From: Ignavibacteriota bacterium
GTDB taxonomy: Bacteria > Bacteroidota > Ignavibacteria > Ignavibacteriales > Melioribacteraceae
Direction: 5' to 3'
Assembly (NCBI GenBank): GCA_016716225.1
Contig: JADJWT010000001.1
Span: 2,118,501-2,182,500 of the forward strand
Length of the DNA: 64,000 nt
In this document: positions 16,516 to 25,526 of the stretch, in pieces
Layout of the letters: the number at the start of each line of letters is the position of its first letter
Numbering within the stretch: position 1 is the stretch's first letter
Position numbers and translations under genes: made by a program
Notes under the pieces: generated by a model
The model's database searches: none
The model's input: the letters and a program-made list of their open reading frames with translations, nothing else
Told to the model about the DNA's origin: nothing

Positions 16516-17739
16516 ATGAGAAAAATAGCATTACATTGGCAAATTTTAATTGCACTAATTATTGCAATAATTTACGGAATTTATTTTACCGAATATGTTT
16601 ATTTTATTGAATGGATGGGCAAAATTTTTCTTAGATCACTAAGAATGATTATTCTTCCACTTTTGCTTACTTCAATAATTTCCGGTGTTGCTAATATTGG
16701 AAGTGGAGAAAATTTAGGTAGACTAGGAATTAAAACATTTGCATATTATATATCTACAAGTCTGCTTGCTATTTTAGTAGGCTTATTTTTTGTTAATATT
16801 TTGAAACCGGGTGTTGGTGCTGAGTTAGGTTTAGCAAAAAAAGTAGAAGGTCTAAATGCATCAACAGAATCGCTCGGAGACACTATAATAAATATTATTC
16901 CGTCTAATCTTTTTGTGGCGTTTACCGAAGGTCAGATGCTTTCAATCATTTTTTTCTCTTTACTTTTTGGGTTTTTTATAACAAAAGTCGAAAAAAAATA
17001 TATGTTAAATTTAACAGAATTTTTCAATTCGGCATTTGAAGTAATGATGAAAATGACAATGTTTATTATAAAGTTTACTCCATTGGGAATTTTAGGAATT
17101 GTGGCCGGAATTGTTGCTGAGCAGGCTGGAGATGTTGATAGTTTACTAACTATTTTTGGCAGACTTGGCATTTATATGTCAGCAGTTTTATTGGGATTAT
17201 TTTTACACGGAACCTTAACCTTACCTTTAATTTTAAGGTTTGTAGGTAATGTAAATCCATTAAAGCATTTTAAATCAATGAGAACACCATTGCTTACTGC
17301 ATTTTCTACTTCATCATCCGGGGCCACTTTACCGCTTACAATGGAAGCTGTGGAACATAATTCGGGCGTTTCGAATAAAATTACTAGTTTTACTCTTCCG
17401 CTTGGAGCCACAATTAATATGGATGGGACAGCACTTTATGAATGTGTTGCGGCAATTTTTATTGCACAAGCTTATGGTGTTGAATTAACATTTGTTCAAC
17501 AGCTCATTGTTATTTTTACTTCTTTACTTGCTTCAATTGGAGCAGCAAGTATACCAATGGCTGGTTTGGTTATGATGACTATTATTCTTACAGCCTTAGG
17601 TTTGCCTTTGGAAGGCGTTGGATTAATTTTAGCTGTTGATCGTATTTTAGATATGTGCAGAACAACAATTAATGTTTGGAGTGATAGCTGCGGTGCGGTT
17701 GTTATTGCCAAAAGTGAAGGTGAAACTTTAAAAGTATAG
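16516..17739 (+). CDS. Sodium/proton:dicarboxylate or amino-acid symporter (DAACS family)
   Basis: A 407-residue inner-membrane transporter with eight predicted transmembrane helices and two re-entrant loops. The family signatures are intact: the serine-rich TSSSGATLPLT loop in the first hairpin and NMDGTALYE in helix 7, which together form the substrate and sodium sites; helix 8 carries DRILDMCRTTINVWSD. The family (GltP, GltT, DctA) takes up glutamate, aspartate or C4-dicarboxylates with Na+ or H+. The arginine within DMCRTT is the position that marks acidic-amino-acid or dicarboxylate transporters. It lies two bases after hemW and ten before proC, so it may supply glutamate-type substrates. 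Confidence 0.9.
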   Translation: MRKIALHWQILIALIIAIIYGIYFTEYVYFIEWMGKIFLRSLRMIILPLLLTSIISGVANIGSGENLGRLGIKTFAYYISTSLLAILVGLFFVNILKPGVGAELGLAKKVEGLNASTESLGDTIINIIPSNLFVAFTEGQMLSIIFFSLLFGFFITKVEKKYMLNLTEFFNSAFEVMMKMTMFIIKFTPLGILGIVAGIVAEQAGDVDSLLTIFGRLGIYMSAVLLGLFLHGTLTLPLILRFVGNVNPLKHFKSMRTPLLTAFSTSSSGATLPLTMEAVEHNSGVSNKITSFTLPLGATINMDGTALYECVAAIFIAQAYGVELTFVQQLIVIFTSLLASIGAASIPMAGLVMMTIILTALGLPLEGVGLILAVDRILDMCRTTINVWSDSCGAVVIAKSEGETLKV

Positions 17740-17748
17740 AGGAAATAA

Positions 17749-18564
17749 ATGAGTATTAAAAAAACTATTTCAATTATTGGTTGCGGAAATATTGGCACTG
17801 CAATTGCAAATGGATTGGTTAAATCAAATTATAAATCAAATAAAATATTTTTGACAAAAAGAAAACCAGATGATTTAGTTGAGTTTAAGTCGCTTGGATT
17901 TAAAACAACAACAGATAATAATAAAGCGGTTTTACAATCAGATATAATAATTTTAGCAGTAACTCCTCAACAACTAAATGTTGTTTTGGAAGATATAAAA
18001 TCTGCAATTCAACCAGAAAAACATATTGTAATGTCGGTTGTTTCTGGTGCTTCAATCAAGCAAATTAAAAAACATTTGGCAAGCGAAGTTCCGGTTGTGA
18101 GAGTTATGCCGAATACAGCAATTGCGATTCAGGAATCAATGACGTGTATTTGTGCAGATGAAAAAGATATAGAATCCGTTAAGATTGCCAAAGAAATTTT
18201 TGATTCGGTTGGAAAAACAATTCAGATTAATGAAGATTTAATGGGAGCCGCAACTGCATTGTGCGCTTGCGGAACAGCGTTTTTCTTGCGCGCAGTTCGT
18301 GCTGCATCTCAAGGTGGAATTGAAATTGGATTTCATGCACATGAGGCTTTAATAATGGCGGCACAAACAGCAAAAGGCGCTTCATCAATGCTGCTCAAAG
18401 AAGGAAAACATCCCGAACGAGAAATTGATAAAGTTACTACTCCGCAAGGAATTACAATTTCCGGTTTGAACCAAATGGAGCATAACGGATTTAGTTCATC
18501 TATGATTAAAGGAATTGTAACTGCTGCTGAGAAAGCACAAAAAATTTATGCAAATAATGATTAG
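17749..18564 (+). CDS. proC: Pyrroline-5-carboxylate reductase
   Basis: ProC makes the last step of proline synthesis, reducing pyrroline-5-carboxylate with NAD(P)H. The 271-residue protein starts with a Rossmann fold, GCGNIG at residues 11-16; VVRVMPNTA near residue 115 and the C-terminal signature VTTPQGITISGL (about 227-238) mark the family and the dimer active site. GAGGAAAT precedes the ATG. It is the third gene of a hemW-symporter-proC transcript. Confidence 0.94.
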   Translation: MSIKKTISIIGCGNIGTAIANGLVKSNYKSNKIFLTKRKPDDLVEFKSLGFKTTTDNNKAVLQSDIIILAVTPQQLNVVLEDIKSAIQPEKHIVMSVVSGASIKQIKKHLASEVPVVRVMPNTAIAIQESMTCICADEKDIESVKIAKEIFDSVGKTIQINEDLMGAATALCACGTAFFLRAVRAASQGGIEIGFHAHEALIMAAQTAKGASSMLLKEGKHPEREIDKVTTPQGITISGLNQMEHNGFSSSMIKGIVTAAEKAQKIYANND

Positions 18565-18787
18565 TTTTTTTCGAAAATCTTGATATAGTTTTTTTTCTTA
18601 ATCATAATCTAAATCTTTTTCTTACTCTGCTTTATTTTATTTCTCTTTTATGATATAAGCAAAAAAATAGATTAAGAATAAGAATAATAATTTAAAAACA
18701 TTATAACGCATTATTTAACAAAACTGCAATTCGTTATATAAATGTTGGAATTGTGTAATATTTATGTTAAATTTTGCAGTCTAATTT

Positions 18788-18808
18788 TCGCCCGTAAGGG
18801 CGATTTTT
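18788..18808 (+). terminator. Short GC-rich hairpin with T-run just before rimP
   Basis: TCGCCC and GGGCGA form a six-base stem closed by a GTAA (GNRA-type) loop, followed by five T. It looks like an intrinsic terminator, but it sits only 13 bases before the rimP ATG and would lie inside the rimP leader, so it may act as an attenuator or leader structure of the rimP-nusA-infB operon. Confidence 0.6.
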
Positions 18809-18821
18809 GTTTCAATTACTT

Positions 18822-19265
18822 ATGAAAAATACAGTAAAAAATATTGCTCAAGAAATTGCAAATGAACGTGGTTTATATCTAGTAAATCTTGTTATTAGAG
18901 GAAGTAATAGAAAACCTAGTTTTGAAATTTATATCGATAACAAAGATGGCATAACTACTGATATTTGTGCCGAATTTAGTAGAGAATTAAAAGCTAGAAT
19001 TGAAACTACTGAATTTTCGGAATATGATTATCAACTTATTGTATCTTCTCCCGGCGTTGATGAACCGTTAAAATATCTTGATCAATTTTATAAACATCAA
19101 AACAGAGAATTTAAAATTTCTTATGATGATGGAACAACAATACAAAGTATAGAAGCGAAGTTAATTCTAATAGAAAATGATGAATTAACATTTTTGTTTA
19201 AAAACGAAGAGTTAAAAATAAATTATAAAAATCTTAAAAAAGCAAAAGTAAAAATAAGTTTTTGA
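18822..19265 (+). CDS. rimP: Ribosome maturation factor RimP
   Basis: RimP helps assemble the 30S subunit. The ATG at 18822 gives 147 residues; an upstream TTG at 18807 lies in the T-run of the hairpin and is unlikely. The N-terminal alpha/beta domain has a degenerate but recognisable pattern ending in YQLIVSSPGVDEPLK, the most conserved RimP segment (usually V-SSPG-DRPL). The C-terminal SH3-like half is short. It heads the classic rimP-nusA-infB operon, 17 bases before nusA. Confidence 0.9.
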   Translation: MKNTVKNIAQEIANERGLYLVNLVIRGSNRKPSFEIYIDNKDGITTDICAEFSRELKARIETTEFSEYDYQLIVSSPGVDEPLKYLDQFYKHQNREFKISYDDGTTIQSIEAKLILIENDELTFLFKNEELKINYKNLKKAKVKISF

Positions 19266-19282
19266 TGATGGAGGCTTAACAA

Positions 19283-20530
19283 ATGAATAGTTCTATTGTT
19301 GAATCGTTTTCCTATATGGTAAGAGAAAAAGGTTTAGATAAAGACGTTCTCGGGGGAATTATAGAAGATGTTTTTGGCGTTCTTGTAAAAAAACAATACG
19401 GCCAAGAAGCTAAATTTGAAGTTGTTGTAAACATGGATAAAGGTGATATCGAAATTTTCCTTGAACGTGAAATTGTTGAAGAAGTTAATGATCCAAATAC
19501 TGAAATTAGTATTGATGAGGTAAATGCAAAAGGGAACGAAGATGAACTTGAAGTTGGGGAAGATTTTATTGAAAAAATTGACTTAAGCGCATTTGGAAGA
19601 AGACATATAAATCTTGCTCGCCAAAACTTGAATCAGAGAATTAGAGAAATTGAAAAGGAAATAGTTTATAAAGAATATTCAGAAATGATTGGTGAAATTG
19701 TTGTTGGCGATATTTACCAAGTTAGAAAAAATGATATTCTTGTAAATCATAACAAGAATGAATTGATTTTACCTCGCTCAGAACAAATCTTAAGGGAAAA
19801 ATATAGAAAAGGCGATACAATCCGCGCGGTAATTAAAGAAATTAAGAAAACTCAAAATGGTCCTGTAATAGTAATATCAAGAGCAGATAATCTTTTCTTA
19901 AAACGACTTTTCGAAATTGAAATTCCGGAAATTTATGATGGAATAATTGAAATAAAAGATATTGCAAGAGAACCCGGAGAAAGAGCAAAAGTTTCAGTTG
20001 TTTCGCATGATGCAAGAATTGATGCTGTTGGAGCTTGCGTTGGAATGAAAGGCGTACGAATTCATGCAATAGTTAGAGAACTAAGTAATGAAAATATTGA
20101 TGTAATTAATTATTCTGATGATCCAATTATTTATATTCAGAGAGCAATTGCGCCTGCAAAAATAAAGCAATTGGAATTAGACGAAGAAGAAAAAAGCTGT
20201 ACCGTTACTGCGGATAGTGATCAAGTCTCTTTACTTGTTGGAAGAAACGGCGTAAACATAAGACTCGCAATTAAATTAACTGGATTTGAAATTGAAATAA
20301 TCCGTGAAGAAAAACATTTTGATGAATATGAAGATGACATAGAATTAGTAAGTCTTAGAGAAGAATTGGGTTCAGATATCGTTGATTTGCTTATTAACAA
20401 CAGATTTGATACAGCCGTTGAAGTGCTTTCTGCTGGTGTTGATAAACTAAAAGACATTGAAGAACTGGACGAAGCAAAAGCAAAAGAAATTATTGAAATT
20501 ATTAAAAGTCAATTTGAAGAAGAAGAATAA
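19283..20530 (+). CDS. nusA: Transcription termination/antitermination protein NusA
   Basis: NusA binds RNA polymerase and nascent RNA and controls pausing and termination. The 415-residue protein has the N-terminal polymerase-binding domain (1-125), an S1 domain (about 135-200) and the two KH domains (about 200-345), with VGACVGMKGVRI as the first KH loop and LLVGRNGVNIRLA as the second. After that is a single short helical repeat and an acidic end, so the duplicated acidic repeats of E. coli NusA are absent; this is usual outside Proteobacteria. GGAGG lies about nine bases upstream. Confidence 0.95.
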   Translation: MNSSIVESFSYMVREKGLDKDVLGGIIEDVFGVLVKKQYGQEAKFEVVVNMDKGDIEIFLEREIVEEVNDPNTEISIDEVNAKGNEDELEVGEDFIEKIDLSAFGRRHINLARQNLNQRIREIEKEIVYKEYSEMIGEIVVGDIYQVRKNDILVNHNKNELILPRSEQILREKYRKGDTIRAVIKEIKKTQNGPVIVISRADNLFLKRLFEIEIPEIYDGIIEIKDIAREPGERAKVSVVSHDARIDAVGACVGMKGVRIHAIVRELSNENIDVINYSDDPIIYIQRAIAPAKIKQLELDEEEKSCTVTADSDQVSLLVGRNGVNIRLAIKLTGFEIEIIREEKHFDEYEDDIELVSLREELGSDIVDLLINNRFDTAVEVLSAGVDKLKDIEELDEAKAKEIIEIIKSQFEEEE

Positions 20531-20546
20531 AAACGGTACATAAACT

Positions 20547-23204
20547 ATGTCTGATGATAAACTAAAGAAATTAAGAATTTATAAATTTGCGGCTGAGTAT
20601 AATCTTTCGACGGATTCATTGGTTGAATTTTTAAAATCCAAAAATTATAATGTAAAATCTCACTCCTCAATTTTAACAGATGAAATGATTGACGATATCC
20701 GCATTCATTTCAAGAAAGATATTGAAAAATCAGAACACCACTACAGAAAAATTTCTGAATTTCAAAAAAGTCTGGGTAACATTAAAAAAGAAGATGAGCC
20801 AGCTCCGGTTAAAGAGCAAGAAGTTGTTGAGGTTGTTGAAAAAGAACCAGAAATTGTTGAAGAAATAAAAAATGATGAAGTTGAAGAATTACAAATTCCG
20901 ATTGATGAAAAAGTAGTTGAAGAAATTATAGACGATAAAATTGAAGTAGTTGAAGAAAATGAAAAGGTTGATCAACCGTTACCTGTTGAAGAAAAAATTG
21001 GTAATTACAAAACTCAATCAGAACTTGAGCTTCAGAAAAGAAAATCTGGATTGAAAATTGTCGGGAAGATGGATCTTCAAACCGAAAAGAAACCCGTTAA
21101 ACCAATAAAAGAAAGAGAAATTCCACAGCCAAAAGTTACTGAAGTTGTTCCTCCGGTTGTTGAAGAAAGTGATGATGACCCAGATGGTAAAAAAAGAAAG
21201 AAAAAATTAAAAGCTAAAAATAAATCAAAATCAATTGAGCTAAGTGAAGAAACAATTAAAGCTAAGAAAAGTAAAAAAGTTAAAAAATTTGTTATTGATA
21301 AAAGAGAAGTTGATGCTTCAATTAAAAGAACTTTACAAGGAGTAGGCACTACTGGATTAGGCGAAAGAGCTGCAGCAAGAAAAAAGAAAAGAAAAGAAAA
21401 ACATGAAATTCAAGAAGAAATTTTAGAACAAAAACAAATTGAAAAAAGCACAAAAATTTCCGTTACAGAATTTATTGCCGTAAATGAATTAGCTAACTTG
21501 ATGAAAGTTTCTGTTAGCGAAGTTATTTCGAAATGCATTAGTTTAGGTTTAATGGTTTCAATAAATCAAAGATTGGATGTGGAAACAATAACATTAATTG
21601 CTGATGATTTTGGATTTGAAGTTGAATTTCAAGAAGAATATACTTCTGATGTACTTGAAGATAGTGATGATACAGAGGAGAATTTAGAACTTCGTCCTCC
21701 GATTGTAACAATTATGGGTCACGTTGATCATGGTAAAACTTCATTACTGGATTATATTAGAAAAGCAAATGTTGTTGCTGGGGAAGCCGGTGGAATTACA
21801 CAGCATATTGGTGCATACAAAGTTGAACTTGGCGAAGGAAAAGAAATAGCATTTCTAGATACTCCGGGTCACGAAGCTTTTACTGCAATGCGTGCAAGAG
21901 GAGCAAGAGTTACAGATATCGTTATTTTAATTGTTGCTGCGGATGATGCCGTAATGCCGCAAACTGTCGAAGCGATAAATCACTCACTTGCAGCCGGTGT
22001 TCCAATAATTGTAGCAATAAATAAAGTTGATAAACCCGGTTCAAATATTGATAAAATAAAACAACAATTGGCAGATAGAAAAATTTTGGTTGAAGATTGG
22101 GGCGGTAAATATCAATGCGTGGAAATATCTGCAAAAACTGGTTTGAATATAGATTTATTGTTGGAAAAAATTCTTCTCGAAGCTGAATTGCTTGAACTCA
22201 AAGCAAATTATAAAAGATTAGCAAGAGGTACCGTTATTGAAACTCAGCTTGATAAAGGCAGAGGAATTACATCCACAATTTTAATACAAAAAGGAACTAT
22301 GAAAGTTGGCGATCCCTTTGTTGCCGGTAATTATCATGGAAGAGTAAGAGCAATGTTTGATGAACGAAATTCTAAACTTACTGAAGCTGGTCCATCAACT
22401 CCGGTTTTAGTTTTGGGTTTTGAAGGAGCTCCGCAAGCTGGTGATACATTTGTTGTGGTAGAATCAGAAAGAGAAGCACGTGAAGTTGCTATAAAACGTC
22501 AGCAATTGCAAAGAGAACAAGATCAGCGTCAAGTTAGAATGGTAACATTGGATGATATAGCAAGCAGAATTGGTAAAGGTGAATTAAAAGATCTTCCGCT
22601 TATTGTTAAAGGTGATGTGGATGGCTCGGTTGAAGCTCTTTCGGATTCGTTAATGAAATTATCCAATAACGAAGTTAGAGTTCAAGTTATTCATAAAGGT
22701 GTAGGAGCAATTTCAGAAGGCGATGTTCTTTTAGCTACAGCATCAAGTGCAATTATAATTGGTTTCCACGTAAGACCAAATACAAATGCACGTCGACTTG
22801 CTGAAAGTGAAAAAGTTGATATAAGATTGTACAATATTATTTACGATGCAATCAATGAAGTTAAATCTGCTTTAGAAGGAATGTTGTCACCAATTTTATC
22901 AGAGAAATTAGTTGCAACAATTGAAGTTAGAGAAACATTCAAAGTACCAAAAGTTGGAACAATTGCCGGCTGTTATGTTCAAGATGGAAAAATATTGAGA
23001 AATAACAAAATCAGATTATTTAGAGATGGAATAAAAATTTACGAAGGTCATTTATCAACCTTAAAAAGATTTAAAGACGATGTACGTGAAGTTGATGCCG
23101 GTTATGAATGTGGATTAAACATAAATAATTTTAACGATATTAAAATTGGCGATGTTATTGAATCTTATGAAATAGTTGAAACAAAACAGAAACTTGAGCA
23201 ATAA
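20547..23204 (+). CDS. infB: Translation initiation factor IF-2
   Basis: IF-2 is the GTPase that brings the initiator tRNA to the 30S subunit. The 885-residue protein has an N-terminal IF2N helix, a long charged linker rich in Glu, Val and Lys (about 80-300), a second IF2N segment (303-365), then the G domain with GHVDHGKT at 391-398, DTPGHEAF and NKVD; domains II, III and C2 follow. All GTPase motifs are intact. Its TAA shares one base with the rbfA ATG. Confidence 0.97.
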   Translation: MSDDKLKKLRIYKFAAEYNLSTDSLVEFLKSKNYNVKSHSSILTDEMIDDIRIHFKKDIEKSEHHYRKISEFQKSLGNIKKEDEPAPVKEQEVVEVVEKEPEIVEEIKNDEVEELQIPIDEKVVEEIIDDKIEVVEENEKVDQPLPVEEKIGNYKTQSELELQKRKSGLKIVGKMDLQTEKKPVKPIKEREIPQPKVTEVVPPVVEESDDDPDGKKRKKKLKAKNKSKSIELSEETIKAKKSKKVKKFVIDKREVDASIKRTLQGVGTTGLGERAAARKKKRKEKHEIQEEILEQKQIEKSTKISVTEFIAVNELANLMKVSVSEVISKCISLGLMVSINQRLDVETITLIADDFGFEVEFQEEYTSDVLEDSDDTEENLELRPPIVTIMGHVDHGKTSLLDYIRKANVVAGEAGGITQHIGAYKVELGEGKEIAFLDTPGHEAFTAMRARGARVTDIVILIVAADDAVMPQTVEAINHSLAAGVPIIVAINKVDKPGSNIDKIKQQLADRKILVEDWGGKYQCVEISAKTGLNIDLLLEKILLEAELLELKANYKRLARGTVIETQLDKGRGITSTILIQKGTMKVGDPFVAGNYHGRVRAMFDERNSKLTEAGPSTPVLVLGFEGAPQAGDTFVVVESEREAREVAIKRQQLQREQDQRQVRMVTLDDIASRIGKGELKDLPLIVKGDVDGSVEALSDSLMKLSNNEVRVQVIHKGVGAISEGDVLLATASSAIIIGFHVRPNTNARRLAESEKVDIRLYNIIYDAINEVKSALEGMLSPILSEKLVATIEVRETFKVPKVGTIAGCYVQDGKILRNNKIRLFRDGIKIYEGHLSTLKRFKDDVREVDAGYECGLNINNFNDIKIGDVIESYEIVETKQKLEQ

Positions 23205-23566
23205 TGTCTTTACGTCAAGAAAAAATATCAAACCTTGTTAAAGAAACATTGAGTTTAATTTTCCTTCAGAAAGTTAAAGATCCAAATCTTGGATTTATAA
23301 CAATTTTACGTGCAAAAGTTAGTCCGGATTTAAAAATTGCGAATGTTTACATTTCAGTTTATGAAAAGGAAAAACGCAAATATGTAATGGAGCATATTGA
23401 ATCTATTAAAGGATTTTTGAGATCCGAATTAGCAAAAAGAGTAAATTTAAGAATTACTCCGGAGCTGAATTTTTTCTTAGATGAAACTCAAGATTACGTT
23501 GATAAAATGAATGAGATTTTGAACTCGATTAAAAATGATAATAAAGAAAACGACGAAAAAAATTAA
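23204..23566 (+). CDS. rbfA: Ribosome-binding factor A
   Basis: RbfA is a small KH-fold factor for late 30S maturation at the 5' end of 16S rRNA. The 120-residue protein shows REEKISNLVKETLS-like N-terminal helix, the segment VKDPNLGFITI and the conserved RSELAKRVNLRITPEL that ends the KH core. Start and stop overlap the neighbouring genes: one base with infB and 32 bases with truB. Confidence 0.93.
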   Translation: MSLRQEKISNLVKETLSLIFLQKVKDPNLGFITILRAKVSPDLKIANVYISVYEKEKRKYVMEHIESIKGFLRSELAKRVNLRITPELNFFLDETQDYVDKMNEILNSIKNDNKENDEKN

Positions 23567-24242
23567 TCTTTCTGATTTAACAGAAGGAGCTGTTCTTTTA
23601 ATTGATAAACCAAAAAATAAATCATCTTTTTTTATTGTTAATGCTGTAAAAAAAAAGTTTGGAATTAAAAAAGTAGGGCACGCCGGAACTTTGGATCCAG
23701 CAGCAACGGGTTTATTGATTGTATGTATTGGTAAGAAAACAAAAGAGATAAGCAAATTTCAAGAGATGCATAAAGTTTATACTGGAACAATAACTTTAGG
23801 TGCTTCAACATTATCAATGGATTGTGAAACGGAATTAATAAATATTGTTGAAGTTAACGAACTTGATAAAAATAAAATTCTTGAAATTAGAAATTCATTC
23901 GTAGGTGAAATTGATCAAATTCCGCCGATGTTTTCTGCATTAAAATATAAAGGGAAATCTCTTTATAAATATGCAAGAAAAGGAATTGAAATTGAGCGAG
24001 CTCCAAGAAAAGTTAAAATTTATAGTTTCGAAATTGTTGAAATAAATAAACCAAATATTGTTTTCGAAATAGAATGTTCTAAAGGTACTTACATTCGAGT
24101 AATTGCAAATGATTTTGGAAATAAAACTGGTTTCGGCGGTTATTTGAGCGAATTAAGAAGAACTCAAATTGGAGAATTTAAAGTTGATGATTCCTTCAAT
24201 TTAGATGAAATGGAAAAATTGGCAATTGAAAATTATAATTGA
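23535..24242 (+). CDS. truB: tRNA pseudouridine(55) synthase
   Basis: TruB isomerises U55 in the T loop of most tRNAs. The 235-residue protein has LLIDKPKNKSSF near residue 21 and the catalytic motif GHAGTLDPAATGLL with Asp54; YIRVIANDFG and GGYLSELRRTQIG are the usual later motifs. It is shorter than E. coli TruB because it lacks the C-terminal PUA extension. The start lies 32 bases inside rbfA; no better start exists downstream before the conserved region. Confidence 0.94.
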   Translation: MIIKKTTKKINLSDLTEGAVLLIDKPKNKSSFFIVNAVKKKFGIKKVGHAGTLDPAATGLLIVCIGKKTKEISKFQEMHKVYTGTITLGASTLSMDCETELINIVEVNELDKNKILEIRNSFVGEIDQIPPMFSALKYKGKSLYKYARKGIEIERAPRKVKIYSFEIVEINKPNIVFEIECSKGTYIRVIANDFGNKTGFGGYLSELRRTQIGEFKVDDSFNLDEMEKLAIENYN

Positions 24243-24257
24243 TTAAAATTTAGTTGT

Positions 24258-25192
24258 ATGGAAATTATTAAGGATACGAAAAAAGAATTAAATGTAATTA
24301 GTAGTGTTGTTACAATTGGTACTTTTGATGGGGTTCATCTTGGCCATCAAAAAATTATTAAAAATTTAAAAGAAAAGGCAAAAGAACTAAATTTAAAAAG
24401 TGTTTTAATTACCTTTTATCCGCATCCGCGAGTTGTTTTGGGTGAAGGAAATGAAGTAAAACTATTAACTCCAATTGATGAAAAAATAAAAATTTTTGAA
24501 AAATTAGGAATTGATTTCGTTTATATTATTCCTTTTACAAAAGAATTTGCTACAAAAACTTATCAAGAATTTATTGATGAAATTGTATTTGCAAAAACAA
24601 AGGCAAAATATTTGATAATTGGTTACGATCATAAATTTGGTAAAAATAGAGAAGGTGATAAAAATAAATTACAAAATTACGTTGAAGGGAAAATTGCTGA
24701 AATGATTGTTGTTGGTCCGGAAGAAATTGATAATCAGCCGATAAGCAGCACAAAAATTAGAGTCGCAATTAAAAATGATAATTTAGATTTAGCGAATGAA
24801 ATGTTAGGCAGATATTATTTTATTGACGGAATTGTTGTTGAGGGAGCAAAACGGGGAAGAACTTTAGGATATCCAACAGCAAATTTAAAACCTTCGGAAA
24901 ATAATAAATTAATTCCGCAAAACGGAGTTTACTTTGTTAAGGTTTTATATAACAATCAAAATTATTTTGGCGTTGCAAATATTGGGCTACGCCCTACTTT
25001 CAATAACGTGAAAGAACCGATTACGGAAGTTTTTATATTTGATTTCAACAAGGAAATTTATGGTGATAAAATTTCAATTGAATTCATAAAAAAAATGAGA
25101 GATGAAAAAAATTTAATTCAATTGAAGAATTGGAAAATCAAATACACAAAGATGTTGATGAAGCAAAAAATTTAATAAATGAAGTTAATTAA
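24258..25192 (+). CDS. ribF: Bifunctional riboflavin kinase/FAD synthetase, apparent frameshift near the 3' end
   Basis: RibF phosphorylates riboflavin to FMN and adenylates FMN to FAD. The N-terminal nucleotidyltransferase has GTFDGVHLGH at 21-30 and SSTKIR; the kinase half has RGRTLGYPTANL and ends in NKEIYGDKISIEFI. As written, the frame stops at 25175 after 305 residues, but the last 21 residues are unlike any RibF. If one A is added to the seven-A run at 25105-25111, reading shifts to a tail containing KFNSIEELENQIHKDVDEA, the canonical RibF end, and stops at TAA 25190-25192 (311 residues). So the sequence lacks one base there, by sequencing error, a real mutation, or a slippage site. 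The catalytic parts lie upstream of it. Confidence 0.9.
25105..25111 (+). other. Seven-A run at the ribF frame break
   Basis: Seven A follow GATG; eight would restore the family's C-terminal sequence. Homopolymer runs of this kind are both a frequent source of sequencing deletions and a known place for polymerase slippage. Confidence 0.8.
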
Positions 25193-25194
25193 TT

Positions 25195-25217
25195 AGTTCC
25201 GGTATTCAACTGGAACT
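25195..25217 (+). promoter_or_regulatory. Candidate S15-binding leader hairpin upstream of rpsO
   Basis: AGTTCCGGT and ACTGGAACT pair over nine positions with a five-base loop. Two adjacent pairs are G201-U211 and G202-C210 (last three digits of the coordinates, 25xxx), which is the 5'-GG/5'-CU arrangement of the G-U/G-C motif recognised by ribosomal protein S15 in 16S rRNA and in several known S15 leaders. It ends 29 bases before the rpsO ATG and has no T-run, so it is not a terminator. Autoregulation is an inference. Confidence 0.5.
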
Positions 25218-25245
25218 TAATCGAATAAAAATAAAGGAGTAAAAA

Positions 25246-25515
25246 ATGTCTGTTACAAAAGAAAAAAAACAAGAAATAGTAAAAAAATATGGAGCAACTG
25301 ACAAAGACAGCGGTAAAGCAGAAGTTCAAATTGCAATATTAACAGAAAGAATTAATGATTTAAAAGAACATTTTACAAATCATCTAAAAGATCATGCATC
25401 AAGAAGAGGTTTAATGCAAATGGTTGGTAAAAGAAGAAGATTATTGGATTATGTTAAAAGAAAAGATGTTGAAAGATACAGATCTTTAATTAATGAATTA
25501 AATATTAGAAAATAA
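25246..25515 (+). CDS. rpsO: Small-subunit ribosomal protein S15
   Basis: S15 binds 16S rRNA early in assembly of the 30S platform. The 89-residue length is standard. The conserved run DSGKAEVQIAILTERI and the RNA-contact segment HASRRGLMQMVGKRRRLL are intact. A good AAAGGAG ribosome site lies six bases before the ATG. It stands between ribF and pnp, as in most bacteria, and is probably both co-transcribed and self-regulated. Confidence 0.97.
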   Translation: MSVTKEKKQEIVKKYGATDKDSGKAEVQIAILTERINDLKEHFTNHLKDHASRRGLMQMVGKRRRLLDYVKRKDVERYRSLINELNIRK

Positions 25516-25526
25516 CGGGGCAATGA

